A DNA stretch of 64,000 bases from Rugamonas fusca (GCF_014042365.1 NZ_JACEZS010000006.1:1-64000), one strand, 5' to 3'. Shown: positions 36,259 to 45,819, counted from the first letter of the stretch. Numbers and translations are program-made. The notes: a model not told the origin generated them from the sequence alone.

Positions 36259-37323
36259 ATGACGATAGCAGTCAAGCATATTCATAAACAGTTCGGCGCG
36301 TTCACCGCCCTGGACGATGTCTCGCTCGATTTCCCGTCCGGCGAACTGACGGCCCTGCTGGGACCGTCCGGCTGCGGCAAGACCACGCTGCTGCGCATCA
36401 TCGCTGGCCTCGAGCATCCCGACAGCGGCCAGGTGCTGCTGGATGGCGAGGACGCCTCGGCCCGTCACGTGCGCGAGCGCCAGGTTGGCTTCGTGTTCCA
36501 GCATTACGCGCTGTTCAAGCACATGACGGTGTTCGAGAACGTGGCGTTCGGGCTGCGCGTCAAGCCGCGCGCCCAGCGTCCCACCGAGCACCAGATTCGC
36601 AACAAGGTCAAGGCCTTGCTGGAACTGGTGCAGCTGGACTGGCTAGCCGACCGCTACCCGCCCCAGTTGTCGGGCGGGCAGCGCCAGCGGATCGCGCTGG
36701 CCCGCGCACTGGCCGTGGAGCCGCGCGTGCTGCTGCTCGACGAACCGTTCGGCGCGCTCGACGCCAAGGTGCGCAAGGAGTTGCGGCGCTGGCTGCGCCG
36801 CCTGCACGACGAGCTGCACGTGACCAGCATCTTCGTCACCCACGACCAGGAGGAGGCGCTGGAAGTGGCCGACCAGGTGGTACTGATGAACAAGGGGCAG
36901 GTCGAGCAGACGGGCGCGCCGGAGCAGGTCTACAACCATCCGGCCTCGCCATTTGTGTTCAGCTTCCTGGGCCACGTGAACACTTTCCACGGGCGCGTGC
37001 AGGATGGCGTGCTGGCCACGGGTGAAGCGAACCTGGCCGTGCTCGGCCATGGCGGGGCCGACGGGCACGGCACGGCTTACGTGCGCCCGCACGAGCTCGA
37101 CATCGAACGCTACACGCCGGGCGCGCCCGGCATCGTCGTCACGCTGCGCCGTGCGCACGCGGTGGGACCGCTGGCCCAGCTGGACCTGGAGCGGGGCGAC
37201 AACGCTGAACTGATCGAAGCCGTGCTGCCGCATGAATATTATCGCCAGTTGCAATTGCGGGAAGGCGAAGCGCTGGTGGTGCGGCCCCGGCGCTTGCAGG
37301 TTTTTGTGAATCAAGGAGTTTGA
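36259..37323 (+). CDS. cysA: Sulfate ABC transporter ATPase CysA
   Basis: 354 aa from the ATG at 36259 (a GTG two codons earlier is possible but GGAG spacing favours the ATG). Walker [13 protein letters not shown] is near residue 34, signature [15 protein letters not shown] near residue 133, Walker [15 protein letters not shown] near 155. The C-terminal 110 residues form the regulatory TOBE-like domain with [12 protein letters not shown]. It energises uptake of sulfate/thiosulfate through CysTW. The CysB-type regulator gene starts one base after its stop. Confidence 0.95.
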   Translation: MTIAVKHIHKQFGAFTALDDVSLDFPSGELTALLGPSGCGKTTLLRIIAGLEHPDSGQVLLDGEDASARHVRERQVGFVFQHYALFKHMTVFENVAFGLRVKPRAQRPTEHQIRNKVKALLELVQLDWLADRYPPQLSGGQRQRIALARALAVEPRVLLLDEPFGALDAKVRKELRRWLRRLHDELHVTSIFVTHDQEEALEVADQVVLMNKGQVEQTGAPEQVYNHPASPFVFSFLGHVNTFHGRVQDGVLATGEANLAVLGHGGADGHGTAYVRPHELDIERYTPGAPGIVVTLRRAHAVGPLAQLDLERGDNAELIEAVLPHEYYRQLQLREGEALVVRPRRLQVFVNQGV

Positions 37324-37324
37324 C

Positions 37325-38254
37325 ATGAATTTCCAACAATTGCGCTCTGTGCGCGAAGCGGCCCGGCGCGGCTACAACCTGACGGAAGTGGCCAACGCGC
37401 TGTTCACGTCGCAGCCGGGCGTGAGCCGCCAGATCCGCGAGCTCGAGGACGAGCTGGGCGTGATCATCTTCGAGCGCAACGGCAAGCGCCTGACGGGCAT
37501 GACGGAGCCGGGCAAGGGCATCTTGAAGATCATCGAGCGCTTGCTGGTGGAGGCGGAGAACCTGCAGCAGGCCAGCCTCGAATACGCGGGCCAGCGCAGC
37601 GGCACGCTCAACGTGGCGGCCACCCACACCCAGGCCCGCTATGCCTTGCCGCGCGTGGTGCAGTCGTTCCGCTCGGCCTACCCGGAAGTGCGCATCGGCT
37701 TGCAGCAAAGCGCGCCCGAACATATCGCGGAATGGGTGTTGTCGGGCAAGACCGATATCGGCATCGCCACCGAAGGCTTGTCGCAGTACCCGGAACTGGT
37801 GTCGTTCCCGTGCTACCGCTGGAGCCACCTGATCGTGGTGCCGGAAGGCCACCCGCTGCTCACGCGCACGCCGATCCGGCTGGCAGACCTGGCCGAGGTG
37901 CCGCTGATCACCTACGATCAGGGCTTCACGGGCCGCGGCCATATCGACGCGGCCTTCCGCGAAGCCGGCCTGCAACCGGACATCGTGCTCACGGCCATGG
38001 ATTCGGACGTGATCAAACAGTACGTGTCGCTGGGCTTGGGGGTGGGCATCGTGGCCTCGATGGCGTTCGACCATGGCCGCGACCAGGGGCTGCGGGCCGT
38101 GGAAGCGTCGCACCTGTTTGCCACCAATACCACCCGGCTGGCCGTGCGGCGCGGCGCCTACCTGCGCTGCTACGCCTACGACTTCATCCAGCAGTTCGCG
38201 CCCGGGCTGACCCGGGCCGAGATCGACGCCGCATTGGGCGGCGCCGTTGCCTGA
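37325..38254 (+). CDS. cysB: CysB-family LysR-type sulfur regulator
   Basis: 309 aa. The N-terminus MNFQQLRSVREAARRGYNLT, with helix-turn-helix LTEVANALFTSQPGVSRQIR, is the CysB/Cbl type, distinct from other LysR regulators. The effector domain has THTQARYALP, the N-acetylserine/sulfur-ligand pocket signature. It activates sulfate assimilation genes under sulfur limitation. Located one base after cysA, so it is probably made from the cys transcript and may regulate its own operon. It could be Cbl/SsuR rather than CysB proper; sequence alone does not settle which. Confidence 0.9.
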   Translation: MNFQQLRSVREAARRGYNLTEVANALFTSQPGVSRQIRELEDELGVIIFERNGKRLTGMTEPGKGILKIIERLLVEAENLQQASLEYAGQRSGTLNVAATHTQARYALPRVVQSFRSAYPEVRIGLQQSAPEHIAEWVLSGKTDIGIATEGLSQYPELVSFPCYRWSHLIVVPEGHPLLTRTPIRLADLAEVPLITYDQGFTGRGHIDAAFREAGLQPDIVLTAMDSDVIKQYVSLGLGVGIVASMAFDHGRDQGLRAVEASHLFATNTTRLAVRRGAYLRCYAYDFIQQFAPGLTRAEIDAALGGAVA

Positions 38255-38260
38255 CCATCC

Positions 38261-40627
38261 TTACCAGCTGTAGCCCGCTTTCGCGTAGTAGTAGCGGCCG
38301 TTGAAGCCGTTCGGCGAGAAGCCGCTGTAGGGATTGATGCCGTTGTTGTTGAGGTTGCCCGCCGACGTCACCTGGTCCGGATAGCGGTTGGTGGCGTTGT
38401 CGATACCGGCCGTCAGCTTCCAGTTGGCGCCCAGCTTGACGCTGGCGGCCAGGTCCAGCACCCATTGCGGGTCATACACCTGGTCCAGCGCCGGATTGTT
38501 TTGCGGCACGGTGAAGCTGCCGTAGCGGGTCACGGTGGCGCGCCCGTTCCATGGGCCGGCCGTGTACTCGGTGGCCAGGCTGAACTTGTCGCGCGGCGAG
38601 CCGACCGTCATGCGGTTGATGGTCTGGCGGTCGATCAAGGTCAGGCCGTTGGCCGTCAGCAGCGCGGGATTGGGCGCCACCCGTTCCAGCGTGTTCTTGT
38701 TGTGGTTGTAGGCCAGCGTGAAATCGAAGCGGCCCACCAGCGCCATGTTCCAGCGATAGGTGCTGACCACGTCCACGCCCGCGGTACGGGTGTCGATGGC
38801 GTTGGTGAAGTAGCGGCCCGCGCCCACCAGGATGCCTTGCGCGGCCAGTTCCCGCTTGAGCGCGTCCGACAATGTCATGTTGGCCGACAGCGCGATGCGG
38901 TCGTCCACATCGATGCGGTAGGCGTCGATGGTGGCATTCCAGTTGCTGGTCGGCTGTAGCTGCAGGCCCAGGCTGACGTTACGGGCTTTCTCGGCCTTCA
39001 GTGGCGTCGCGCCCAGCGCCGTGGCGGCCGCGCTGCCGACGGCGAAGGTGCCCGTCTCGATCGGCGTGTTGACGCCGTTGATGACGGAGAAGTTGGTGGT
39101 GGTGATGGTGTAGAACTGCTGCGCCAGCGACGGCGCGCGGAAGCCGGAGGAGGCCGTGCCGCGCAGCGAGACGGCGTCGTTGAACGCATAACGGGCTGAA
39201 CCCTTGGCGGAGGTGGTGCTGCCGAAGTCGCTGTAGCGCTCGTGGCGCAGCGCGGCCGAGCCGGAGAACTGGCGGCTCACTTCCGCTTCCAGGTTCAGGT
39301 ACAGCGACGCATTGTGGCGGCTGTTGCTGCCGGCGTTGACGGGGCGGAAGCCCGAGAAGCCTTGCGAGCCCGTGCCCTGCCAGGACGCTGCATCGCCAGC
39401 GCCTATCGTGTATTTTTCATGCCGCGCTTCGGCGCCCAGCGCCACCGTCAGCGGACCGCTGAAGGCGGCCACGGGGAATTCGCGCGCCACGTCCACGTTG
39501 AGCAGCGTTTGCGTGTTCTCCAGTTTGCCGGCGTGGAAATGGGTGGGGCTGCTGGCGCCCAGGTCCAGGTTGACCGTGTGGTCCATGTCGAGCTGGAACG
39601 CATTGCTGCCGTAATTCAGGCTGGCGTCCCAGCGCCAACCGCCGGCCTCGCCGCGCAAGCCCGTCACCAGCGCCTGGTCGGTGGACCTGCTGATTTCCAG
39701 TGGCAGGAAGCCTTCCGGATAAATGGGGCTGCGCCCGAACGTGCGCCAGGTGGCGGCGGCCGAGGTGTCGCGCTGGCCGTAGTTCGCGAAGGCATACCAT
39801 TCGAGGTCGTCGTTGATGGTGGCCTGGCTGTTGACGAACACGGTGCGCGGCCGCGTCTCGGGGTCGCCGTAGCGCTGGTTGACCAGGCCGTAGCGTGGGT
39901 CCTTGGGATTGCGCAGGTCGGGGCCGGCGCGGTTGGTGGGGTCGCGGTCGGCCGCTTCCACGGCCAGCCGCAGCCAGCCGCTGTCACCGAGCGCGAAGCC
40001 GGTCGAGCCCTTGAGCGATACTTGCTTGCCGTCGCGCTTCTGATATTCGCCCACGCCCAATTCAGCATCGCCGCCGTTCGGCCCTTTTTTCAGGATGATG
40101 TTGATCACGCCGGCGATCGCGTCCGAACCGTACTGGGCGGCGGCGCCGTCGCGCAGCACTTCCACGTGGTCGATGGCCGACAGCGGGATCGCGTTCAAGT
40201 CCACGGGCGCCGAGCCGCGGCCCTGGGTGCCGTTGACGTTGACCACGGCCGACGTGTGGCGGCGCTTGCCGTTCACCAGCACCAGGGTCTGGTCGGGCGA
40301 CAGGCCCCGCAACTGGGCGGGCCGGACGGCGTCGCTGGCGTCGGCGCCGGACGGGCGCGGGAAGTTGACCGAAGGTAGCAGGCGGCCCAGCACCGTGGCC
40401 AGTTCCGTCGATCCCGTCGCTTGCAGTTCGCGCGCGCCGATGATGTCGATCGGCGATTCGGAATCGACCGTGCGGCGGTTCTTGGCATAGGTGCCCGTGA
40501 CCACCACGACGGATGGCAATTCGCCTTCCAGTGGCGCGGCTTCCTGCGCGGCGGCAGGCAGGCCCAGGGTGGCGATCAGGGTGCTGGCCAGCACGGCTGG
40601 CGGGGTGGGGCGGTGGCGGAAACGCAT
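38261..40627 (-). CDS. TonB-dependent outer-membrane receptor
   Basis: 788 aa from the ATG at 40627, which starts a signal peptide (cleavage near AAAQE). The TonB-box-like region SVVVVTGTY is followed by the plug domain (about residues 35-160, with ELQATGSTELATVLGRLLPS and VEVLRDGAAAQYGSDAIAGV) and a beta-barrel that ends in an aromatic residue (YSW). The ligand cannot be read from the sequence. It is convergent with cysB, 6 bases from its stop, so control with the sulfur genes is only suggested by position. No siderophore or cobalamin genes are adjacent. The TonB/ExbBD genes at the right end of the window could energise it. Confidence 0.92.
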   Translation of the reverse strand: MRFRHRPTPPAVLASTLIATLGLPAAAQEAAPLEGELPSVVVVTGTYAKNRRTVDSESPIDIIGARELQATGSTELATVLGRLLPSVNFPRPSGADASDAVRPAQLRGLSPDQTLVLVNGKRRHTSAVVNVNGTQGRGSAPVDLNAIPLSAIDHVEVLRDGAAAQYGSDAIAGVINIILKKGPNGGDAELGVGEYQKRDGKQVSLKGSTGFALGDSGWLRLAVEAADRDPTNRAGPDLRNPKDPRYGLVNQRYGDPETRPRTVFVNSQATINDDLEWYAFANYGQRDTSAAATWRTFGRSPIYPEGFLPLEISRSTDQALVTGLRGEAGGWRWDASLNYGSNAFQLDMDHTVNLDLGASSPTHFHAGKLENTQTLLNVDVAREFPVAAFSGPLTVALGAEARHEKYTIGAGDAASWQGTGSQGFSGFRPVNAGSNSRHNASLYLNLEAEVSRQFSGSAALRHERYSDFGSTTSAKGSARYAFNDAVSLRGTASSGFRAPSLAQQFYTITTTNFSVINGVNTPIETGTFAVGSAAATALGATPLKAEKARNVSLGLQLQPTSNWNATIDAYRIDVDDRIALSANMTLSDALKRELAAQGILVGAGRYFTNAIDTRTAGVDVVSTYRWNMALVGRFDFTLAYNHNKNTLERVAPNPALLTANGLTLIDRQTINRMTVGSPRDKFSLATEYTAGPWNGRATVTRYGSFTVPQNNPALDQVYDPQWVLDLAASVKLGANWKLTAGIDNATNRYPDQVTSAGNLNNNGINPYSGFSPNGFNGRYYYAKAGYSW

Positions 40628-40796
40628 GCGGCTCTCTCCAGAAAATAGTGGAAAAAAAAGCTTAACAGCGGGCAAAATTGCCGCCCACGAATCGTTTCAA
40701 CTAATCATATACATTTATGAAATAAGTTGCAGGCATGGGCAGGCTGCGCGGGTATGACGCGGTGGTGGGAGAGCGTTTTGTGGTGGAAACGAAACA

Positions 40797-40825
40797 GGGC
40801 GCGCGGCGCCAGCAATGGCGCGCCC
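40797..40825 (-). terminator. Terminator-like hairpin after the aldo-keto reductase
   Basis: GGGCGCGC (40797-40804) pairs with GCGCGCCC (40818-40825) around a 13-base loop. On the minus strand it is followed by TGTTTCGTTT. The position, 50 bases after the stop, fits the end of the NUDIX-to-tas operon, but the long loop and broken T-run make it uncertain. Confidence 0.45.
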
Positions 40826-40874
40826 CGTTTCGGGCGTCGCGCGGGCAGGCGGGCAGGCGCCTGGCCCCGGCCGC

Positions 40875-41921
40875 TTACTGCCCCGGATTGGGCAAGCTGG
40901 CGTGGATCGCGTCGATCCGCGCCATCACGTCCGGCGTGAGTTGCACGCCCAGCGCGGCGATATTCTCCTCCAGCTGCGCCAGCGTGGTGGCGCCGATGAT
41001 GGTGGAGGCCACGAACCAGCGCGTGTAGCACCACGCCAGCGCCATCTGCGCGGGCGTCATGCCGTGCTCACGCGCCAGCGCCGCGTATTGCGCCACGGCG
41101 GCCAGCACGCCGGGACGCAGGTAGCGCGGGCTCCAGGTGGGCGGGAAGATGGTCAGGCGGCCGTGCGCCTTGGGATTGTCGTGGTACTTGGCGCTGAGCT
41201 GGCCGAACGCCAGCGGGCTGTAGGCCAGCAGGCTGACTTGCTCGCGGTAGCAGGTTTCGTCCAGCAGGCTGGTTTCGAAATGGCGCGCCGTGAGGTTGTA
41301 CAGGTTCTGGATGGTGGCGATGCGCGGCAAGCCTTTGCGCTCAGCTTGCTTGATGAACTCGCAAACGCCCCAGCTCGATTCATTGGATACGCCGATGTGG
41401 CGGATCTTGCCTTCCTGCTGCAACTGCCCCAGCACGGCCAGCGTTTCCTCAATGGCCACGTGGCGCCGTTCCTTGTCCGGGTCGAATGCATGGGCGCCGA
41501 AGATGGGCACGTTGCGGCTTGGCCAGTGCAATTGGTATAAATCGATATAGTCCGTTTGCAGCCGTTGCAGGCTGCCATCGATGGCGGCGCGGATGTTGGC
41601 CGCGTCCAGGTTGTTGCGGCCGCCGCGCACCCAATGCATGGTGGCATTCGGCCCCGCCACCTTGGTGGCCAGCACTACCTCGGACCGTTTGCCGGACTTC
41701 TTCAGCCAGCTGCCGATGTGGCGCTCCGTGCTGCCTTGCGTGGCGGCGCGCGGCATCACGGGATACAACTCGGCCGTGTCGATGAAGTTGATGCCACGTT
41801 CGAGTGCCAGGTCGAGCTGGCTGTGCGCGTCCGCTTCCGTGTTCTGCTCGCCGAAGGTCATGGTGCCGAGGCAGATACGGCTGACCTTCACATCGGTCTT
41901 GCCCAGGGTCGTGTACAGCAT
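40875..41921 (-). CDS. Aldo-keto reductase, Tas-like
   Basis: 348 aa NADPH-dependent aldo-keto reductase. FIDTAELYPV holds the catalytic Asp-Tyr pair, EVVLATKV the Lys, and LYQLHWPSRNVPIFG the His of the tetrad, as in the Tas/YajO type. The C-terminal part with the cofactor loop (PAQMALAWCYTRWF) is complete. Tas can complement prototrophy mutants in E. coli, but the natural substrate is unknown. It begins 3 bases after the pyrD stop, so it is the last gene of the NUDIX-aat-bpt-pyrD run. Confidence 0.9.
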   Translation of the reverse strand: MLYTTLGKTDVKVSRICLGTMTFGEQNTEADAHSQLDLALERGINFIDTAELYPVMPRAATQGSTERHIGSWLKKSGKRSEVVLATKVAGPNATMHWVRGGRNNLDAANIRAAIDGSLQRLQTDYIDLYQLHWPSRNVPIFGAHAFDPDKERRHVAIEETLAVLGQLQQEGKIRHIGVSNESSWGVCEFIKQAERKGLPRIATIQNLYNLTARHFETSLLDETCYREQVSLLAYSPLAFGQLSAKYHDNPKAHGRLTIFPPTWSPRYLRPGVLAAVAQYAALAREHGMTPAQMALAWCYTRWFVASTIIGATTLAQLEENIAALGVQLTPDVMARIDAIHASLPNPGQ

Positions 41922-41924
41922 GGC

Positions 41925-42965
41925 TTAGCGGCCGCGCAGGGCGGCAGCGCAGTCGCGCACCAGGGCGGGACCGGCGTAGATCAGGCCGCTGTACAGCTGC
42001 ACCAGCCTGGCGCCGGCGTCGAACTTGGCGCGCGCGTCGGCGCCCTTCATGATGCCGCCCACGCCGATGATGGGCAGGGCGTCGCCCAGCTCGGCCTTGA
42101 GCAGGCGGATCACCTGGTTCGACAACTCGAACACGGGCGCGCCCGACAGGCCGCCCGCTTCCTCGCCATGGCGCATGCCTTGCACGGCCGTGCGGCTGAG
42201 CGTGGTGTTGGTGGCGATCACGCCGTCGATCTTGTGGCGCAGCAGCGCGTCGGCGATGTTCTTGACTTGTTCGCCATCCATGTCCGGCGCGATCTTCAGG
42301 GCCAGCGGCACGTAGCGCTTGTGCTGGTCGGCCAGGCGCGACTGGGCGTCCTTGAGCTGGGACAGCAGGCCGTCCAGTTCCGAGCCACCCTGCAACTGGC
42401 GCAGGTTCTTGGTGTTGGGCGAGGAAATGTTGACCGTCACGTAACTGGCATACGGATAGACTTTTTGCAGGCACAGCAGGTAGTCGTCCACCGCCCGTTC
42501 GATCGGGGTGTCGGCGTTCTTGCCGATGTTCAGGCCCAGCACGCCGGCCTTGTCCTGGAAGAAGCGCGACGCCTGCACATTGGCCACGAAGGCATCCACG
42601 CCGCCATTGTTAAAGCCCATGCGGTTGATGATGGCGTGCGCGGCCGGCAGGCGGAACATGCGTGGCTTGGGGTTGCCGGGCTGGGCGCGCGGGGTCACGG
42701 TGCCCACTTCGATCGAGCCGAAGCCGAGGTCGGCCAGCGCGTCGATGTAGGCGCCATCCTTGTCCAGGCCGGCGGCCAGGCCGACCGGGTTCTTGAACGT
42801 CAGGCCCATCACGGTGCGGGGATCGGGCTGCGGCTGGGGCAGGCACTTGGTCAGGCCCAGCGCGGCGGCGCGCTTCAGGGCAGGCAGGGTGAAATGGTGG
42901 GCCGACTCGGGGTCCATGGAGAACAGCAGCGGGCGGGCCAGGGAATACAGGAAATGGTTGGACAT
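41925..42965 (-). CDS. pyrD: Dihydroorotate dehydrogenase (quinone), class 2
   Basis: 346 aa from the ATG at 42965. The N-terminal amphipathic helix ([17 protein letters not shown]) attaches it to the inner membrane, as in class 2 enzymes. FMN-binding AAGLDKDG near residue 66, the catalytic Ser in [10 protein letters not shown], and the [11 protein letters not shown] loop are present. It oxidises dihydroorotate to orotate in pyrimidine synthesis, passing electrons to quinone. Fourth gene of the operon, 68 bases after bpt; the aldo-keto reductase follows after 3 bases. Confidence 0.95.
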   Translation of the reverse strand: MSNHFLYSLARPLLFSMDPESAHHFTLPALKRAAALGLTKCLPQPQPDPRTVMGLTFKNPVGLAAGLDKDGAYIDALADLGFGSIEVGTVTPRAQPGNPKPRMFRLPAAHAIINRMGFNNGGVDAFVANVQASRFFQDKAGVLGLNIGKNADTPIERAVDDYLLCLQKVYPYASYVTVNISSPNTKNLRQLQGGSELDGLLSQLKDAQSRLADQHKRYVPLALKIAPDMDGEQVKNIADALLRHKIDGVIATNTTLSRTAVQGMRHGEEAGGLSGAPVFELSNQVIRLLKAELGDALPIIGVGGIMKGADARAKFDAGARLVQLYSGLIYAGPALVRDCAAALRGR

Positions 42966-43033
42966 GGGGGCACTCTGAATTAGGTGCGGTATTTTACCGT
43001 GTCCGGCCGGCAAGCCCCAGCATCAACTGCGCG

Positions 43034-43768
43034 CTAGCGCCCCGGCTGCAACACGCCCCACTGGCCCTTGATGCGCGCTTCCAGCGGCCGGAAGTTGATC
43101 TTGTAGCTCATCTTGGGGCTGTCCGCTATCCAGTAGCCGAGATAGACATAGGGCAGGCCCAGCTCGCGCGCCTGCTCGATCTGCCACAGCACGTTGAAGG
43201 TGCCGTAGGACGCGCCTTCCACATCGGGGTCGAAGAAGGTGTACACGGACGACAGGCCGTCCGACAGCATGTCGATGATGCTGATCATGCGCAGCGTGCC
43301 GTCCGGCTCGCGGAACTCGACCAGCCGCGTGTTGACCCGGCTTTGCAGCAGGAACTGGGCATACTGGTCACGGCTGTCCTGGTCCATGCCGCCGCCGGCG
43401 TGGCGCGCGCTCTGGTAGCGCAGGTAGAGCGCGTAGTGTTCGTCCGAGAACGACAGCGTGGCCACGGCCGCCCGCAGTTGGCCGTGCCGCACCCAGGCGC
43501 GGCGCTGGGTGCGGCTGGGCGTGAACTGGTCGGCCACCACGCGCACGGGGATGCAGGCCTGGCAGCCGTCGCAGTACGGCCGGTAGGTGAAGATGCCGCT
43601 GCGGCGAAAGCCGTTCTTGACCAGCTCCGAATAGACGTCGGCGTTGATCAGGTGCGACGGGGTGGCCACCTGCGAGCGGGCCTGGCGGCCATCGAGGTAG
43701 CTGCAAGGGTAGGGCGCCGTGGTGTAAAACTGCAGCGTGGCGAAAGGCAGGTCGTTCAGGTGCGTCAT
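43034..43768 (-). CDS. bpt: Aspartate/glutamate leucyltransferase
   Basis: 244 aa R-transferase-like enzyme of the Leu/N-degron pathway. The cysteine-rich N-terminal part ([31 protein letters not shown]) and the block [20 protein letters not shown] are diagnostic of bacterial Bpt/Ate1-type proteins. Bpt adds leucine from Leu-tRNA to N-terminal Asp or Glu, making a ClpS/ClpAP degron. It lies next to aat, which acts on N-terminal Arg and Lys, so both classes of secondary residue are served from one operon. Confidence 0.93.
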   Translation of the reverse strand: MTHLNDLPFATLQFYTTAPYPCSYLDGRQARSQVATPSHLINADVYSELVKNGFRRSGIFTYRPYCDGCQACIPVRVVADQFTPSRTQRRAWVRHGQLRAAVATLSFSDEHYALYLRYQSARHAGGGMDQDSRDQYAQFLLQSRVNTRLVEFREPDGTLRMISIIDMLSDGLSSVYTFFDPDVEGASYGTFNVLWQIEQARELGLPYVYLGYWIADSPKMSYKINFRPLEARIKGQWGVLQPGR

Positions 43769-43892
43769 CGAGCATGTCCTGTCGGTACGATGGCAAAACA
43801 GATGGTGCGGTCAGGCTGGTTTCTGGCATATCTTAACGCGTCGCGGCGGCGCTGGCATGCGCGCGCGCATGCCGGTCCGGCGTAGGTCCAGC

Positions 43893-44621
43893 TTACCCGG
43901 CGTCCGGCAAGGGCGCAATTGGTTCCCATGTGGAAATGGGCGGCAAGGTGATACTGTTGCGCAGATGCGCCAGGAAGCGGGCGCGCGGGATGGGCGCGGC
44001 GCCCAGCGAGGCCAGGTGGTTCGTTTCCTGCTGGCAGTCGATCATGGTCACGCCGTGCCTGCGCAGGAATTGCACCAGGTAAGCCAGCGCCACCTTGGAC
44101 GCATCGCTGACGCGGGCGAACATGGATTCGCCATAAAACATGCGGCCGATGCACACGCCGTAGGCGCCGCCCACCAGCTGGCCGTCGAGCCACAGTTCGG
44201 ATGAGTGGGCGTAGCCGAGCCGGTGCAAGCCCGTGTAGCCGGCGATGATGTCTTCCGAGATCCAGGTGCCGGGACCGTCCTTGCGCGGCGCGGCACAGGC
44301 CCGCATCACTTGCTCGAACGCGCTGTCAAAGCGCACCTGCCAGCGGCCATCCGTGTGGCGGCTGCGTTCGACCTTGCGCAAGGTTTTTTTCAGGCTGTCG
44401 CTGATGCGGAACTGGTCCGTCATCAGTACCATGCGCGGGTCCGTGCTCCACCACAGGATGGGCTGGCCTTCCGAGAACCACGGGAAGATGCCGCGCTGGT
44501 AGGCCGCCAGCAGGCGCTGCGGCGACAGGTCCGCGCCGGCCGCCAGCAGGCCGGGCGCGTCCGTCGTGAGCGCGTTGGCCACGTCCGGGAATGGGCTGTG
44601 CGCTTCAAGCCAGGGGATCAC
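43893..44621 (-). CDS. aat: Leucyl/phenylalanyl-tRNA-protein transferase
   Basis: 242 aa from a GTG at 44621, chosen because TGAGG (using the NUDIX stop) lies just upstream and the protein then starts [11 protein letters not shown] as in known Aat proteins. [20 protein letters not shown] and [14 protein letters not shown] form the conserved core. It adds Leu or Phe from aminoacyl-tRNA to N-terminal Arg or Lys, marking the protein for ClpAP. It is 7 bases after the NUDIX gene and 124 bases before bpt. Confidence 0.94.
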   Translation of the reverse strand: MIPWLEAHSPFPDVANALTTDAPGLLAAGADLSPQRLLAAYQRGIFPWFSEGQPILWWSTDPRMVLMTDQFRISDSLKKTLRKVERSRHTDGRWQVRFDSAFEQVMRACAAPRKDGPGTWISEDIIAGYTGLHRLGYAHSSELWLDGQLVGGAYGVCIGRMFYGESMFARVSDASKVALAYLVQFLRRHGVTMIDCQQETNHLASLGAAPIPRARFLAHLRNSITLPPISTWEPIAPLPDAG

Positions 44622-44628
44622 GGTTGCC

Positions 44629-45201
44629 TCAGACGTCGCTGCGCATGGGACGGTCCACGTCCTGGGTGTAGAAGCCGTGGCTGCCGCCTGCGCGCATGCG
44701 GGCGCGGTCGGCGAAGAACAGTTCCAGCGTGGTGCGCACGGTGGGGAAGGCCAGGTCATCCCACGGGATGTCCGTTTCCGCGAACATCTTTACTTCCAGG
44801 CTTTCCTCGCCCGGCGCGAAATCGAGGTCGCGCAGCGTGGCCAGGTAGAACATATGGACCTGGTGCACGCGCGCCACGTTGAGCAGCGTGAACAGCGGGC
44901 CCAGCTCCACGTTGGCGCCCGCTTCCTCCTCCGTTTCGCGCAAGGCGGCCTGGGCCGTCGTCTCGTTGTTCTCCATGAAACCGGCCGGCAGGGTCCAGTA
45001 GCCGTAGCGCGGTTCGATGGCGCGCCGGCACAGCAGCACCTGGGTCTGGCCGTCGCGCTCCCACACGGGAATCGAGCCCAGCACCATCTTGGGGTTCTGG
45101 TAATGGATGGTGGCGCAGTGGGTGCACACGTAGCGCGGACGGTTGTCGCCGGCCGGCACGGTCAGCGACACGGGGTGGGCGCATTCGGAACAAAATTTCA
45201 T
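44629..45201 (-). CDS. NUDIX hydrolase with zinc-ribbon N-terminus
   Basis: 190 aa. A four-cysteine zinc ribbon (FCSEC near residue 3 and VCTHC near 28) precedes the NUDIX fold. The NUDIX box reads G-x5-E-x7-RETEEEAG, with GFMENNE and [12 protein letters not shown] at about residues 75-97. This layout is close to the NudC/YjaD and ADP-ribose pyrophosphatase-like branch, so an NADH, ADP-ribose or mRNA-cap substrate is possible but not fixed. First gene of the minus-strand run with aat, bpt, pyrD and tas. The TTCATGGAG region before the ATG gives a usable start. Confidence 0.9.
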   Translation of the reverse strand: MKFCSECAHPVSLTVPAGDNRPRYVCTHCATIHYQNPKMVLGSIPVWERDGQTQVLLCRRAIEPRYGYWTLPAGFMENNETTAQAALRETEEEAGANVELGPLFTLLNVARVHQVHMFYLATLRDLDFAPGEESLEVKMFAETDIPWDDLAFPTVRTTLELFFADRARMRAGGSHGFYTQDVDRPMRSDV

Positions 45202-45350
45202 GGAGATTACTCTAGTCGTGATGTGCTTACTTTACACCCAATGCAGCCGTCGCGGCATGTCCGCAGGGGCCACGCCAGAGGGAAATCCGGGCCGGACGGC
45301 CCCGTGCTCGACATTTATATGGGCTATCACCAGCGATTTCGGGATAAATA

Positions 45351-45379
45351 TTGCCTAAATCAAGTCTTTGCCCTATAAT
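45351..45379 (+). promoter_or_regulatory. Sigma-70 promoter of the initiator tRNA
   Basis: TTGCCT (45351-45356), a 17-base spacer and the perfect TATAAT (45374-45379) precede the tRNA by 12 bases. This is one of the clearest promoters in the window. Confidence 0.88.
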
Positions 45380-45391
45380 GAACACATCAGA

Positions 45392-45468
45392 CGCGGGGTG
45401 GAGCAGTCTGGCAGCTCGTCGGGCTCATAACCCGAAGGTCACAGGTTCAAATCCTGTCCCCGCAACCA
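45392..45468 (+). tRNA. tRNA-fMet (initiator, anticodon CAU)
   Basis: 77 bases, CGCGGGGTGGAGCAG through the encoded CCA. The C1-A72 mismatch at the acceptor end and the three G-C pairs in the anticodon stem (CGGGCTCATAACCCG) are the hallmarks of initiator tRNA. Anticodon CAU. It has its own promoter and terminator. Confidence 0.98.
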
Positions 45469-45474
45469 GATTCC

Positions 45475-45516
45475 AAAAAAACCGTCATCCATGTTAAGCT
45501 GGTGACGGTTTTTTTA
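45475..45516 (+). terminator. Terminator of tRNA-fMet
   Basis: ACCGTCA and CC on the left pair with GG and TGACGGT on the right (45481-45490 with 45501-45509, one bulged T), followed by seven T. Six A precede the stem. It begins 12 bases after the tRNA 3' end. Confidence 0.85.
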
Positions 45517-45819
45517 TTGCTGCGACCAGGCAACACTGTCCGGCGATGATTTGACTTAGATCATGGAATTGGAACTTCCCGATTGATGCAGCGCAAGACG
45601 CATGGCTGTAGTGGAAGTTTCAATGCTAATCTCCAAGCATTAGCGTCGAGCTGGCAATCCCCCTCTGTCCCGCGGGTTGCTGCTCCCGGAACGCCAGTCT
45701 GCGCCCCCAATCTTTGTGCCAGCCGTTTGAACCCGCCGGGATCGCCCGGTATCGCCGTCCCGCTATTGCCCGGACGCCTAGTGGATTCATCGCTGCCGCT
45801 ACCTGAAAGGGGGGATGAA
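45517..45819. other. Leader region of the GGDEF-EAL gene
   Basis: No gene is supported. It carries the FNR-like box at 45551-45564 and a long C/G-rich stretch before the start codon at 45820. I checked it for the c-di-GMP riboswitch core and did not see it. An in-frame extension to 45583 exists, but the extra 79 residues are low-complexity and Pro-rich, and AGGGGGG before the ATG at 45820 is a far better start. Confidence 0.5.
45551..45564. promoter_or_regulatory. FNR/ANR-type box upstream of the GGDEF-EAL gene
   Basis: TTGAC-TTAG-ATCAT matches the FNR/ANR half-site pattern TTGAT-N4-ATCAA at eight of ten positions, including both TTGA and ATCA cores. It lies in the 350-base gap between the initiator tRNA and the diguanylate cyclase/phosphodiesterase gene. 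Whether it controls that gene, and with which promoter, is an inference. Confidence 0.5.

Noticed and set aside
45517..45819. A c-di-GMP riboswitch before the GGDEF-EAL gene
   Set aside because: The conserved GEMM core elements were not seen; only the FNR-like box and general GC-rich sequence.
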